Assembly: GCF_014287585.1 (NCBI RefSeq)
Contig: NZ_JACOOJ010000018.1
Coordinates: forward strand, 1 to 64,000
Direction: 5' to 3'
From: Parabacteroides hominis
GTDB lineage: Bacteria > Bacteroidota > Bacteroidia > Bacteroidales > Tannerellaceae
DNA length: 64,000 nucleotides
Shown: positions 34,501 through 43,188 of the stretch, in pieces
Layout of the letters: every line of letters begins with the position of its first letter
Numbering within the stretch: the stretch's first letter is position 1
Notes under the pieces: generated by a model
Seen by the model: the letters and a program-made list of their open reading frames with translations, nothing else
Told to the model about the DNA's origin: nothing
Database searches by the model: none
Position numbers and translations under genes: made by a program

Positions 34501-37247
34501 TTGAACGGAATGCGGAATGTCCGGTTTTCATCGCTCAACCGGATCTGTTTACGCTCCGTGCATTTGTTGGCAGCTGTATAAATTTCATATAGTATATGCG
34601 TATCTTTGTCGGAGGTTCCGAATATAAACGCAGCCTCTTCTCCCGGTACACAGGTCGTGTGCTCATTAATCAGCCAGGTATGCATAAATACGGGTGGCCG
34701 TTTGTCCTGGCGGCTGTATAGGATGAAGTCTTGATTGGCGGAAACTTCTTTCCCGTTGGAGTCGGTCGATTTTACTTCCAGGCGATAGCGTCCGGCAGGA
34801 AGTTCGCGGAATACGGTCGGCGATATTTCGTCTCCTGTAATGAAGGTTCCTACAGCCATCAGCTTATTGATTTTATAGCGGTCTGCACTGAACAACTCTT
34901 TTTCCGGCTTTTCGTCCGACAGGGAGTAAATCGTGTAACTTCCTTCCACAGATGCTTTCTGACTGTTCACCGTATAAGCCGTTATCACAGCTTTGGCGGA
35001 ATCGTTCTCCATTTCCGGTCCGGGCATTCGGATATCCAGCAGGATGCCTGTATCGCCAACGGAGAAAGTATAGCTTGCTTCTTGCGTTTCTCCCTTGCTG
35101 TCGGTCAGGGTTGCCGTAACTTCGTAGCTCTGGTAAGCCGCGCGCACATCTTCCGTTTCGGGTCGTTCGGGTACGAAAGATATCGTGAAATTGCCTTTGC
35201 CGTCAACCTTTGCCGTTCCATTCGCAACCTGCTTGTATGTAAAATCGAACGGGTTCGGCATATAAAAACGTGCCCAGAACGGGCGGCGGGTGATCGTCCA
35301 GCTTACCTCTCCGGTCTGGAGGTCTATACCGGAGAAGGTCTGTGCTTCACCTGTTATCTTTACCGGGTTGCCGAAAGACACTTCTTCCTTGATTGGCAGG
35401 AAGCTGACTTTGAAAGTCGGGCGTTTGTATTCTTCTACCCGGATGTTTGTACGGGTCCTTTCTGAAACAAGCGTGAAGTTCCCGCTCAAGGTCTGTACCG
35501 GGATGGTGAATTCCCCGTTGAAGGAACCGAACCGGTCGGTCTTGAATTCTTTGCTGGCCACTTCTTTATAGTTGGCATCCCGCAAGGTAACGGTATAGGT
35601 ACGTCCGGCTACGACATGCGGATTGTCCGTATCTTTTACATAAGCGATACCTTTAAAGAATACGTTTTGTCCAGGCCGGTAGATTCCCCGGTCGGTGAAT
35701 AGCGACAGATCGACCCTATCATTCTCCTGCCCGGAGGGGAAAGAACCGTATGGATATACATTCGTGATAATGGAGGAGGTGTCTTCACGGAACACCGGGC
35801 GTATTTGTTCGATCTTCTTTCGGGCGGGAAGGACGGCGATGCCTAACCGGTCTGTTTTCACTTCTCCCTGTCGTTGAAGGGTCCCGTTCATCATATTGGT
35901 TTTGTAATAGATGACGGTCGCCCCTTCGATCGGTTTACCGCTTTCCAGGTCGGTGACAAGTACTTCCGAATTGTTTGTCTGACTACGGGTAAGGGCCGCC
36001 AGGCGGCTGACGCTGAAACGGTTGGAGACGGTCAACTGTTTGCCGGGAACCGTAATCACATATTCGTACAATCCTAACTTATCCATCGGGATGGTCAGGG
36101 TAGAATCGGCTTCGGTGTAGGAGTTGGCGAGGTTCATCTTGAATGTGACCTCTTTTACCAGTTCCCCCCGCATGCTTTTGCTGTTCTTATACAGATTGCG
36201 CCAGGCATCTTCCGGTTGACGGAGGCTTTTGTAGATGCGTACGATCAGCTGAGGCGTATTGACGTACTTGATCTGCAACGTGAGGGCCTTGCCCGGATAA
36301 ACATTATTGTCTGTCTGGATATTCAAGACAGGCGTTTCCATTTGGTTCAGTTGGTTCTTGAAAATGTTTATGCGGCTGTATTGAGGATATTGCGAGATGC
36401 TTTCTTTGCAAAGATTATATATGAGTGCCTGGATGGAATCCTGGTGGGCCTTGTTTCCCTGGTAACGTTCCCGTTGGAGAAGATTCATACTGGCAATCCG
36501 TATTTCGGCGGCAAAGGGTTCTTTTTCGTACACCTTATATAGACTGTCCAGCGTATCGCTATAGCCGGTTGTGCTTACAGACTGGTTGTCGTATTTGTAT
36601 TGCCAGTAGTCCAGTTCGTCCAGCAATAAGGCTTTCTTCTCAGGTTGCGTACGGCGGAAAGCGATCAAATCTTCATACCATTTTACCGACGGCTGTATCT
36701 CGATTGCCCGGAAAGCCAGGAAATCATACAAGGTAGGGCGAAGTTCGGGAGAGTCTTTCCCTTTCTTCAGGATCAGATTATACTGGCTGACCGGTGTCTG
36801 CTGCAGCAGTGGAGCCGGTCGGAGGGATAAGGTCAGTTCCTGTTTGATCTTTTCTTTAAAAAGGTTGGAGGTCCATTCCCGGATATCATCGGGAACATAG
36901 CCTGCTAACTGGGTCCGTTGGTTGATGTTCCAGCGGTTTTGCATATAATAGCTATTATACATCTCCGCAATCATGGAGTGGAGTACGGCAACGGATGCGG
37001 AGTCGGGACACGTACCGGCATAGGTTTCCACCTCTTTGATCAGTTCCGGGAATGTGTCGGTGTCCTTTTCCAGTTGATTTTTCATCCGGGTAATAAGCGA
37101 CTGGATCAGTGCCGGAGTATTTTTCGTCTGGATGGCTTCTAGGATAGCCTTTTCGCTGGTTGAAGCCCGGTTTGCTTTCACGTAGAATATTGTAGATGCT
37201 ATTCCGCATGCGATCAGGGCTAAAACAATAATTGCTCTTATCTTCAT
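31560..37247 (-). CDS. Bacterial alpha-2-macroglobulin-like protein (MG2 domain)
   Basis: This is a giant protein of 1895 residues with an N-terminal signal or anchor (MKIRAIIVLALIACGIAST). MG-type beta domains follow, including the MG2-like stretch DRVDLSLFTDRGIYRPGQNV near 515-535 and LVTDEAGDLAFSFTMPESNTTWKL, the alpha-2-macroglobulin block. The C-terminal alpha/alpha toroid contains RPDGGWGWFKGMYPSQEITL. Bacterial macroglobulins are thought to trap proteases in the periplasm. The thioester motif CxEQ, expected at the start of the toroid, is absent; the equivalent stretch near 1345 reads TQPENDNIISWF. It therefore belongs to the thioester-less branch. It appears monocistronic. Confidence 0.88.
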   Translation of the reverse strand: MKIRAIIVLALIACGIASTIFYVKANRASTSEKAILEAIQTKNTPALIQSLITRMKNQLEKDTDTFPELIKEVETYAGTCPDSASVAVLHSMIAEMYNSYYMQNRWNINQRTQLAGYVPDDIREWTSNLFKEKIKQELTLSLRPAPLLQQTPVSQYNLILKKGKDSPELRPTLYDFLAFRAIEIQPSVKWYEDLIAFRRTQPEKKALLLDELDYWQYKYDNQSVSTTGYSDTLDSLYKVYEKEPFAAEIRIASMNLLQRERYQGNKAHQDSIQALIYNLCKESISQYPQYSRINIFKNQLNQMETPVLNIQTDNNVYPGKALTLQIKYVNTPQLIVRIYKSLRQPEDAWRNLYKNSKSMRGELVKEVTFKMNLANSYTEADSTLTIPMDKLGLYEYVITVPGKQLTVSNRFSVSRLAALTRSQTNNSEVLVTDLESGKPIEGATVIYYKTNMMNGTLQRQGEVKTDRLGIAVLPARKKIEQIRPVFREDTSSIITNVYPYGSFPSGQENDRVDLSLFTDRGIYRPGQNVFFKGIAYVKDTDNPHVVAGRTYTVTLRDANYKEVASKEFKTDRFGSFNGEFTIPVQTLSGNFTLVSERTRTNIRVEEYKRPTFKVSFLPIKEEVSFGNPVKITGEAQTFSGIDLQTGEVSWTITRRPFWARFYMPNPFDFTYKQVANGTAKVDGKGNFTISFVPERPETEDVRAAYQSYEVTATLTDSKGETQEASYTFSVGDTGILLDIRMPGPEMENDSAKAVITAYTVNSQKASVEGSYTIYSLSDEKPEKELFSADRYKINKLMAVGTFITGDEISPTVFRELPAGRYRLEVKSTDSNGKEVSANQDFILYSRQDKRPPVFMHTWLINEHTTCVPGEEAAFIFGTSDKDTHILYEIYTAANKCTERKQIRLSDENRTFRIPFKETDGEGFTVSFTFVKDGKAYVTQVPVYRRQPDRRLTIQAETFRDHLLPGSKENWKFRITDADSSTVSAEVLASMYDASLDKLLPFKWSFSPKRDIYLHAPRFSEGTAFTNSSRYESGERKGLTVPQYQYDRLDWQDVLSLGYRYGRSNQVYATGAVMKSAAAPAVAESLSITDDSAPLEESAIRTEQGVAVITAEEEVEGSPLFCRALQEPVELRENFAETAFFYPALVTDEAGDLAFSFTMPESNTTWKLQLLAQTEDLKYGYLSREIITNKPLMVTPNLPRFLRQGDEVTLTAQVSNQSSATIDGRASLELFDPDNDQPVICLTKSQKPFTLGADSTTTVSWSFKVPSSTAGVIGCRIMADSNKGSDGEQHLIPVLSNEILVTESTPFYLFDKSEEVIRLKNGKGVKPFRTTLELTANPIWYAVQALPTLTQPENDNIISWFASYYSNTLASYIATAHPRIRQVISQWKAQGGNASTLYSNLEKNAELKNILLQETPWVLEADNETEQKQRLSLLFDMNRAAGQREIALRHLLDLQRPDGGWGWFKGMYPSQEITLYILKGMSQLTELNAVEYNQQEKEMQMKALKFVDKQIQSDYEALQKIKNWQKNEISPLEIEYLFVRSNYRDIPEPSSAREAIRYYTDLAEKQWSKQSIYGKGEIAWLMWRNGKKEVAGKIIAWLRKTASTSPDKGMYWANNRRGANTFASPIDTHCLLMAFFNEVSPDKQETDRMKQWLLSQKQTQNWESVPATVNAIYALLLTGSDWLDTNNTCTARWGKQTYSTTNGELATGYLKVTVPDEKTTASEGNSISIRKEGSAPAWGAVYEQYFQNINDVKKQKGVLNVEKQLFVETNNGTEQQLRPVTPDEPLRVGDKVVVRLVVRTDREMDYVFLKDLRAGCFEPANQLSGSIYRDGVWYYQSPTDVSENFFFDRLPQGTFVLEYAVYVSRTGEYAGGISTIQCLYAPEFVSHTEGNIVKVD

Positions 37248-37343
37248 ATCTATATGGATTTACTTGTTAAACAAACATCCTTTCAAGTATAGATACAAAG
37301 AAAGAGCAAAAAGTTGTAAAATTACCGTTAATTAGGAGTAATT

Positions 37344-37841
37344 TTATTTTTTACGAACGTAAGTCAGGAATGTGTAGGGGTACGGATTCTTCTCGTCGGC
37401 AGGAAATTCCTGACGTTCCACCTCTTCCCACAGATCCCAGTTGACAACGGGGAAAAATGCGTCTGCATCCGGGAACTCTCCGTGAATGCGGGTCAGATAC
37501 ATTTTGTCGGCAATCCCTAATCCTTGTCTGTAAACCAAAGAACCTCCGATGATGAAGATGTCTTTTTCTTTTTCGCAGATGTCCAGCGCGTCATGCATGG
37601 ATTCGCAGGCAAAGCAGTTGATGAAGCCTGCCTCCGGCATGGTGGTCAGCACGACATTTTTACGGTTGGGCAATCCGCCTTTTGGTAAAGACTCGAAAGT
37701 TTTACGTCCCATTATTACGGCGTGACCTGTTGTCAGGTCTTTAAAACGCTTCATATCTGCCGGCATGTGCCAGAGCAGACCCAGATTCTTCCCGATCGCA
37801 TTGTTGTCGGAAATCGCTGCTACAATTGAAATAGTACTCAT
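37344..37841 (-). CDS. folA: Dihydrofolate reductase
   Basis: This 165-residue enzyme reduces dihydrofolate with NADPH. The N-terminus ISIVAAISDNNAIGKN, LLWHMPADMKRFKDLT, VIMGRKTFESLP and IIGGSLVYRQGL are all DHFR landmarks. It follows thyA by 48 bases; the pairing makes sense because ThyA produces dihydrofolate. A short AT-rich hairpin (37318-37345) overlaps the stop. Confidence 0.96.
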   Translation of the reverse strand: MSTISIVAAISDNNAIGKNLGLLWHMPADMKRFKDLTTGHAVIMGRKTFESLPKGGLPNRKNVVLTTMPEAGFINCFACESMHDALDICEKEKDIFIIGGSLVYRQGLGIADKMYLTRIHGEFPDADAFFPVVNWDLWEEVERQEFPADEKNPYPYTFLTYVRKK

Positions 37842-37889
37842 AAACTTATCGAATTTAATAGAACTTGCTGTTTTTAATCTTTATATTCT

Positions 37890-38684
37890 TTATACGGCAA
37901 CTTCACCCTTGATGTGAGGGTGAGGGTCGTATCCCGTCAGGTTGAAATCCTCGTACTGGAACCCGAATATGTCTTTCACATCCGGGTTGATCTCCATCCG
38001 GGGAAGTGGGCGCGGATCACGTGTCAATTGCAACTTCACTTGTTCAAGGTGGTTCGTATATATATGTGCGTCACCAAGCGTGTGGACAAAATCTCCGGCT
38101 TTCAGTCCGGTTACCTGTGCCATCATCTGCAATAACAGGGCGTACGAGGCAATGTTAAAAGGTACGCCTAAGAAAATATCGGCACTGCGCTGGTACATTT
38201 GCAGGCTCAGGCGGCCGTTTGCCACATAAAACTGAAAGAAAGCGTGGCAGGGAGGCAGATTCATATTGTCCAGGTCTCCCACATTCCAGGAACTGACGAT
38301 GATACGGCGTGAATCCGGATTGTGCTTGATTGTCTCTACCGCTTCACTGATCTGATCGATACTTCCGCCTTTATAATCCGGCCATGAACGCCATTGAAAA
38401 CCGTAGATATGTCCTAAATTCCCGTCCGGGTCGGCCCATTCGTTCCAGATTCTCACTCCATGTTCCTGCAGGTATTTTGCATTTGTATCGCCTTGAAGAA
38501 ACCAAAGCAGTTCATATATAATGGATTTCAAATGCAGTTTCTTTGTTGTGAGCAGAGGAAAACCATCTTCAAGATTGAAGCGCATCTGATGTCCGAATAC
38601 GCTGTATGTACCGGTTCCTGTCCGATCTTCTTTCTTAACTCCTTCACGGAGGACACGATCGAGTAATTCTAAATACTGTTTCAT
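37890..38684 (-). CDS. thyA: Thymidylate synthase
   Basis: This 264-residue enzyme makes dTMP from dUMP and methylene-THF. The nucleophilic Cys lies in [12 protein letters not shown] (about 146). [25 protein letters not shown]-like [13 protein letters not shown] and FNIASYALL are intact. The length is that of the short (E. coli) form. First gene of the thyA-folA operon. Confidence 0.97.
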   Translation of the reverse strand: MKQYLELLDRVLREGVKKEDRTGTGTYSVFGHQMRFNLEDGFPLLTTKKLHLKSIIYELLWFLQGDTNAKYLQEHGVRIWNEWADPDGNLGHIYGFQWRSWPDYKGGSIDQISEAVETIKHNPDSRRIIVSSWNVGDLDNMNLPPCHAFFQFYVANGRLSLQMYQRSADIFLGVPFNIASYALLLQMMAQVTGLKAGDFVHTLGDAHIYTNHLEQVKLQLTRDPRPLPRMEINPDVKDIFGFQYEDFNLTGYDPHPHIKGEVAV

Positions 38685-38703
38685 TTTTCACTATTAATGC
38701 ATA

Positions 38704-38735
38704 CAAATGTACAAAAGTGATTTGTATTAAACAAC
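38704..38735 (-). promoter_or_regulatory. thyA-folA promoter
   Basis: Reverse strand TACATTTG (38704-38711) follows GTTG (38732-38735) by 20 bases; one mismatch from consensus. Confidence 0.6.
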
Positions 38736-38752
38736 ATTATCCTACAGCATCG

Positions 38753-38782
38753 TTTGTTTTTGACAATAATAGCGTATATTTG
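38753..38782 (+). promoter_or_regulatory. Promoter of the lipoprotein mutarotase gene
   Basis: TTTG (38753-38756), 18 bases, TATATTTG (38775-38782). Confidence 0.65.
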
Positions 38783-38820
38783 TTGCCTATCTAACAACAT
38801 TTAATTTATTAGTATCGAAA

Positions 38821-39957
38821 ATGAAGAGACTATGTATGGCTGTCATGGCAATGTGTGTTTTGTTGTCATGTACTGAGAAAAAAGAGGAAGCCACTCTTTC
38901 TGGACTGATGAAATCTAATTTCGTATCAGAGGTGCAAGGAAAGCCGACTGCATTATATGTGTTGAAGAACCAGAATGGTGCGGAAGCCTGTGTCACCAAC
39001 TGGGGCGGACGCTTGGTGTCGGTTATGGTTCCTGACAAGGATGGCAAAATGACGGATGTCGTCCTGGGATACGATAATATCCAACAGTATGTGGACAATC
39101 CAAACAATAACTATGGCGGGTTGATCGGCCGTTACGGAAACCGTATCGCAAATGGTAAGTTCTCGTTGGACGGTGTTGAATACCAGCTTCCGCAGAATAA
39201 CAACGGACACTGCCTGCATGGTGGTCCGGATGGTTACCATACGGTTGTTTGGGATGCCAAGCAGGTAAATGACCAGAGCGTGGAGCTGACCTATCTATCC
39301 AAAGACGGTGAAGCCGGTTTCCCCGGAAATCTGAACCTGAAAGTTACATATACATTGACGAACGACAATGCCGTCGATATCAAATACGAGGCTACAACAG
39401 ACAAACCGACTGTCGTGAACCTGACGAACCATAGCTATTTCAACCTTTCCGGTGTTCCGGGGTCTCAGATACTGGATCATTCGATTATGATTGCTGCAGA
39501 TACCTATGTTCCGGTTGATGAAACATTGATCCCGACCGGTACGCTTGATCCGGTAGAAGGAACTCCGATGGATTTGCGCACGGCTGTTGCTGTTGGCGCA
39601 CATATCGATGATCCGTTCGATCAGTTGGTAAGAGGTAAAGGCTACGATCATAACTGGGTGTTGAATAATAATTGCGACATCAATGTCTTAGCTGCAAAAG
39701 CTGTTTCTGCAAAAAGCGGTATCGGGCTTGAAGTTTATACGAATGAGCCGGGTATCCAGTTCTATGCCGGAAATGCAATGACGAAGGATGGCGATAAGGG
39801 TAAATTAGGTGTGATCTATCCGCATCGCGGCGCTTTGTGTCTGGAAACACAGCATTATCCTGATACTCCTAACCAGCCGAGTTTTCCGAGCGTAGTGCTG
39901 CGTCCGGGTGAGAAATATTTCAGCGAATGTATTTATAAATTTACGGTTGAAAAATAA
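38821..39957 (+). CDS. Aldose 1-epimerase, lipoprotein form
   Basis: This 378-residue GalM-type mutarotase interconverts alpha and beta anomers of sugars. It starts with a lipoprotein signal (MKRLCMAVMAMCVLLSC), so it should sit in the envelope rather than the cytoplasm, as many Bacteroidetes homologues do. Active-site landmarks are YGNRIANGKF, NNGHCLHGGPDGYHTVVWD (the first His), NLTNHSYFNLSG (the second His), YDHNWVL and LEVYTNEPGIQFY (the Glu). Divergent from thyA, with its own promoter and terminator. Confidence 0.93.
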   Translation: MKRLCMAVMAMCVLLSCTEKKEEATLSGLMKSNFVSEVQGKPTALYVLKNQNGAEACVTNWGGRLVSVMVPDKDGKMTDVVLGYDNIQQYVDNPNNNYGGLIGRYGNRIANGKFSLDGVEYQLPQNNNGHCLHGGPDGYHTVVWDAKQVNDQSVELTYLSKDGEAGFPGNLNLKVTYTLTNDNAVDIKYEATTDKPTVVNLTNHSYFNLSGVPGSQILDHSIMIAADTYVPVDETLIPTGTLDPVEGTPMDLRTAVAVGAHIDDPFDQLVRGKGYDHNWVLNNNCDINVLAAKAVSAKSGIGLEVYTNEPGIQFYAGNAMTKDGDKGKLGVIYPHRGALCLETQHYPDTPNQPSFPSVVLRPGEKYFSECIYKFTVEK

Positions 39958-40003
39958 AAGACATTATATTTTTTGGGAAACTTTCTGGTAATCGGAATGA
40001 TTA

Positions 40004-40036
40004 GAAAGGGGCGGCTGTAAAAGGTCGCCCTTTTTG
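40004..40036 (+). terminator. Terminator after the mutarotase gene
   Basis: AAAGGGGCG and CGCCCTTTTT frame a hairpin ending in five T. Confidence 0.75.
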
Positions 40037-40187
40037 TTGCCAAAAATCTTTGATTTGTATCTGTTAATGTTTCTTTGTAAACAATATAGTTTGCCGTTTT
40101 TATTTATCTTTGCAATTGACATAAGACTGTCGAGGCTTTGACTTTTCGGTAGTTTTATTGATGGATAACGTTAAGCGTTTAAGATAT

Positions 40188-40195
40188 TATCTTTG
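40188..40195 (+). promoter_or_regulatory. -7 element of the 6S-like RNA
   Basis: TATCTTTG lies immediately upstream of the first paired base of the rod-shaped RNA. The -33 region is weak. Confidence 0.5.
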
Positions 40196-40341
40196 GAACT
40201 GAAAATCGCCAACTTTCAAGTCGGACGAAGATAATAGACAACTGGACGCTCACGCTTGTTATATATACCCGTGTATATAGAATAGAGCGTGGGCTGTTGT
40301 TTATTATTTGTCCGATGGGTGTTTGGCGATACCTCAGTTTC
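40196..40341 (+). ncRNA. ssrS: 6S-like RNA (probable Bacteroidales-1 motif)
   Basis: About 146 bases fold into one long rod. GGAACTGA pairs with TCAGTTTC, ATCGCCAA (40205-40212) with TTGGCGAT (40323-40330), and TCGGAC (40221-40226) with GTCCGA (40310-40315). A 12-bp stem joins 40231-40242 to 40296-40307, CGCTC pairs with GAGCG, and an apical stem joins 40259-40268 to 40271-40280. Internal loops lie between. This overall shape is that of 6S RNA, which binds housekeeping RNA polymerase. From memory, the Bacteroidales-1 motif has been proposed to be the 6S RNA of this order. The fold is seen; the name is inference. Confidence 0.6.
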
Positions 40342-40423
40342 AAATAATAAATTAACAGTTCCCACGCTTTTTAATTATATAGATGCCAAACATCGGGGAG
40401 CAGGGCGGCAGCATAATTTGAGT

Positions 40424-40783
40424 ATGAACTCAGGAGAATCGGAGAAAATTGCAATCTGTTGCGTATTATTGGATATTGTGGAAGCTATGGGCACAAGTGC
40501 CGATATAAAGAGTTGCCGCCATTATCAATCGTTGAGAGATAAAACGGATATTACCGATTCTGACTTTGAACGGGCGCGTTCCGTTTCGGTATTGTCAAGT
40601 CTGGTTACTTTGAAGGGGATGCATTATAACAAAAAGATGTTGCTGGCTTTGACCGTATGTGATCTTTATTCCGGGCACACGCCTGTTTCTCTTAATTTAA
40701 GGATTGCATTCGAAACATTGATGAATGCAATCGAATGGCCGATCTCGTTTTCCGAGATATTGACGATCAGCCGGACGGAATGA
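40424..40783 (+). CDS. Hypothetical small helical protein
   Basis: This 119-residue protein starts at the ATG at 40424 (MNSGESEKIAICCVLLD). An in-frame upstream ATG at 40289 lies inside the structured RNA and is rejected. It has no signal peptide or membrane span, and it looks all-helical (VLLDIVEAMG, DSDFERARSVSVLSSL, KKMLLALTVCDLY). The pattern resembles TerB-like helical proteins, but the metal-binding acidic motif is not evident, so I do not assign it. It lies 80 bases downstream of the 6S-like RNA on the same strand and converges on uvrA2 with nine bases between. Confidence 0.7.
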   Translation: MNSGESEKIAICCVLLDIVEAMGTSADIKSCRHYQSLRDKTDITDSDFERARSVSVLSSLVTLKGMHYNKKMLLALTVCDLYSGHTPVSLNLRIAFETLMNAIEWPISFSEILTISRTE

Positions 40784-40792
40784 ACCGGGTCT

Positions 40793-43063
40793 TCATCTGT
40801 TATTTGCAATGCTGCCCGCAGTCAATTCTTTCTTTAAATATTCGGCTGTGACAGATTGCTTGCAGAAGAGCATTTCTTTCGGAGTTCCGGAATAAAGCAA
40901 TTCGCCACCCATTTGGCCTCCGCCGGAACCTAATTCGATCACATAATCGGCTGCTTTCAGGACATCCAGGTTGTGTTCTATCAAAAAGACCGAATTGCCC
41001 AAGTCCACCATCGAATCGAAGAGCTGGATGATTTGATGTATGTCTTTGACGTGAAGCCCGTCGGTCGGTTCGTCCAAGATGAAGATTTTTCCTTTGTTAT
41101 CGAGATAGGAGGCCAGTTTGACCCGTTGCAGTTCGCCGCCGGAAAGAGTGGAAAGTGCCTGGTTGAGATGCAGGTAGCCTAATCCTACTCTCATCAGGGG
41201 TAACAATTTCTTTTCGATCTCTGTCCCGGCAAAACGGAGAGAAGCCTTTCGCACGGTCAAGTCCATCACTTCTGCGATATTCAGCCCGTCGACGGTATAT
41301 TGCAATGCTTCTTGTGAATAGCGTAATCCGCCACAGGCTTCACAGACGGTTTCGATCGAATCCATAAAAGCCATGTCCGACACGATAACGCCTTTTCCAC
41401 CGCATACCGGGCAGCCGCCTTTTCCGTTAAAGGTGAACATGCTCAATCCGGCTTTGCTATTCCGGGCAAAGAGTTTGCGTATGTCATCCGCTACTCCGAT
41501 ATAGGTAGCGGGAGTAGAACGCAGGCTTATACCAATATTTTTTTGGCTGATATAAATCACGTCTTCTTCACAGGCTTGACGGAAGCATTCCATCAAGGAG
41601 CTTTTTCCCGAACCGGCAACTCCCGCGATCACCGTAAACAGGCCGAGCGGAAAGCTGACTGTCAGATCCTTTAGGTTATGTTCTCCCGCATGTTCGAGCA
41701 TAAACCAGCCGGATGGAGTACGGACGTCTGTTTTCAGAGGAGATTTCTCTGCGATCATCGATCCGGTTTGCGTGCCGCTTTCCAATAAGCCCTCATAGCT
41801 GCCTTCATATAGGATGTTGCCGCCGTCCATGCCGGAACCGGGACCCATATCGACGATATGGTCTGCGATCTGAATCATTTCCTTGTGATGCTCTACTAAA
41901 AGAACCGTGTTGCCGTGGTCGCGCAACTTCCGTACGGAGGCTTTGAGCAGGCGGATGTCGTGGCTGTGCAGTCCTACACTGGGTTCGTCAAGCACATACA
42001 ACATGTCGGATAGGGCGGAATTTATATATTTGGCAATTTTGCAACGTTGCGCTTCGCCTCCGGAAAGCGTTCCCATGTTGCGGTCGAGTGTCAGGTAGCC
42101 CAGTCCGATCTCTTCGAGGGCGGACAGCCGGCTTCCGATGGCCTGCTTCAGGTCGTTAGCCAAAGGATCGTCAATTTTCCATAGCCAGTCGAGGATATCG
42201 GGAATGGCGAGGCGGGTGACTTCGGCAATGTTTTTCCCTCCGATCCGGCAGGAAAGGACGGTTCGGTTCAGGCGTGAGCCTCCGCAATCCGGACATACGC
42301 CCATCGTTACCATCGGTTCCAGCAATTTCTGATGCAGCTTGCCTTCTTCCGAGTTGATGATGCTGCGGTACATACGGGTTACCAATCCTTCATACTTGGC
42401 GGTCCGGGGCCAGTCGGCCGGCGGGTTCTTGAGCCGGATCTGGGGGGAATAGAGAAATAGTTCCAATTCTTCAGGCGTATAGTCCTTGATCTTTTTGTCC
42501 AGATCGAACAGACCGCTGCAAGCATACCGGATCCATCGCCATCCGCCACGGTGGAAAGCGACGTAATGGATCGTATCTTCATCGTTTAGCGACTTGTTGA
42601 AGTCGACTAATTTGTGTACATCCAATTCGCGCACTTCTCCCAATCCGTCGCAGCGAGGACATCTCCCTTGCGGATGATTGAAAGAGAATGTGTCGGAATA
42701 GCCGACAAAGGGCTTTCCGACACGTGAAAATAACAGCCGGAGCAGGGAATAGATGTCCGTGTAAGTTCCCACGGTAGAGCGGGCGTTAGGGGCCGGCTTC
42801 TTTTGGTCTATCACGATGGCAACGGGGAGATGCTCGATCCTGTCCACATGCGGGCGTCCGTACTTCGGCAGATATTGCTGGACGAAACTGGGGAAAGTCT
42901 CGTTCAGTTCCCGCCGGGAGCTGGCAGCAATGGTGTCCAACACTAAGGATGATTTGCCGGAACCGGAAACTCCGGTGAAAATAGTGATCTGTTTCTTTGG
43001 AATTTCTAATGAGATATGTTTGAGGTTATTCTCGTAAGCACCTGTTACTTTGATATTTTCCAT
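40793..43063 (-). CDS. UvrA2-like ATP-binding cassette protein
   Basis: This 756-residue protein has two ABC modules. The first has GVSGSGKSSLVLD (31-43), LSGGEAQRCKIAKY and LYVLDEPSVGL. The second has GVAGSGKSSLMECF, LSGGELQRVKLASYL and IFILDEPTDGL. Zinc-finger Cys pairs appear in CPRCDGLGEV, CPDCGGSRLN, CPVCGGKG and CEACGG. It is about 200 residues shorter than housekeeping UvrA (about 940). This fits class II UvrA proteins, which lack part of the UvrB-interaction region. Relatives protect against DNA-binding drugs in antibiotic producers. A reverse-strand TACTTTTG (43092-43099) serves as -7 element. Confidence 0.88.
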   Translation of the reverse strand: MENIKVTGAYENNLKHISLEIPKKQITIFTGVSGSGKSSLVLDTIAASSRRELNETFPSFVQQYLPKYGRPHVDRIEHLPVAIVIDQKKPAPNARSTVGTYTDIYSLLRLLFSRVGKPFVGYSDTFSFNHPQGRCPRCDGLGEVRELDVHKLVDFNKSLNDEDTIHYVAFHRGGWRWIRYACSGLFDLDKKIKDYTPEELELFLYSPQIRLKNPPADWPRTAKYEGLVTRMYRSIINSEEGKLHQKLLEPMVTMGVCPDCGGSRLNRTVLSCRIGGKNIAEVTRLAIPDILDWLWKIDDPLANDLKQAIGSRLSALEEIGLGYLTLDRNMGTLSGGEAQRCKIAKYINSALSDMLYVLDEPSVGLHSHDIRLLKASVRKLRDHGNTVLLVEHHKEMIQIADHIVDMGPGSGMDGGNILYEGSYEGLLESGTQTGSMIAEKSPLKTDVRTPSGWFMLEHAGEHNLKDLTVSFPLGLFTVIAGVAGSGKSSLMECFRQACEEDVIYISQKNIGISLRSTPATYIGVADDIRKLFARNSKAGLSMFTFNGKGGCPVCGGKGVIVSDMAFMDSIETVCEACGGLRYSQEALQYTVDGLNIAEVMDLTVRKASLRFAGTEIEKKLLPLMRVGLGYLHLNQALSTLSGGELQRVKLASYLDNKGKIFILDEPTDGLHVKDIHQIIQLFDSMVDLGNSVFLIEHNLDVLKAADYVIELGSGGGQMGGELLYSGTPKEMLFCKQSVTAEYLKKELTAGSIANNR

Positions 43064-43091
43064 ATTTCTAATTCTTCCTTTTGGGCGGATT

Positions 43092-43122
43092 CAAAAGTAA
43101 TCATATAATTTGGAAGAGGAAA
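43092..43122 (-). promoter_or_regulatory. uvrA2 promoter
   Basis: Reverse strand TACTTTTG (43092-43099) with TTTC (43119-43122) 19 bases upstream. Confidence 0.5.
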
Positions 43123-43132
43123 CATCCGGATA

Positions 43133-43171
43133 CAAAAAGGGCTGGTGAATTTGATTCATCAGCCTTTTTTG
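43133..43171 (-). terminator. Terminator after the zeta-like operon
   Basis: An imperfect 17-bp stem (AAAAAGGGCTGGTGAAT against ATTCATCAGCCTTTTTT, G-T wobbles) with A- and T-runs on its sides. Confidence 0.8.
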
Positions 43172-43188
43172 TATATCCAATATAATAG

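Larger units (their letters stand above)
39958..40423. other. Intergenic region holding a terminator and a structured RNA
   Basis: The region holds the mutarotase terminator (40004-40036), a -7-like TATCTTTG (40105-40112), then a second TATCTTTG (40188-40195) directly before a rod-shaped RNA (40196-40341). About 80 bases separate it from the next start codon. Confidence 0.7.

Noticed and set aside
36216..36542. Forward ORFs opposite the macroglobulin gene
   Set aside because: Many short antisense frames occur along this 5.7-kb gene, none with promoter, conserved motif or sensible composition.
40289..40783. 164-codon version of the protein after the 6S-like RNA
   Set aside because: Its first 45 codons translate the structured RNA and its flank; the ATG at 40424 is more likely.
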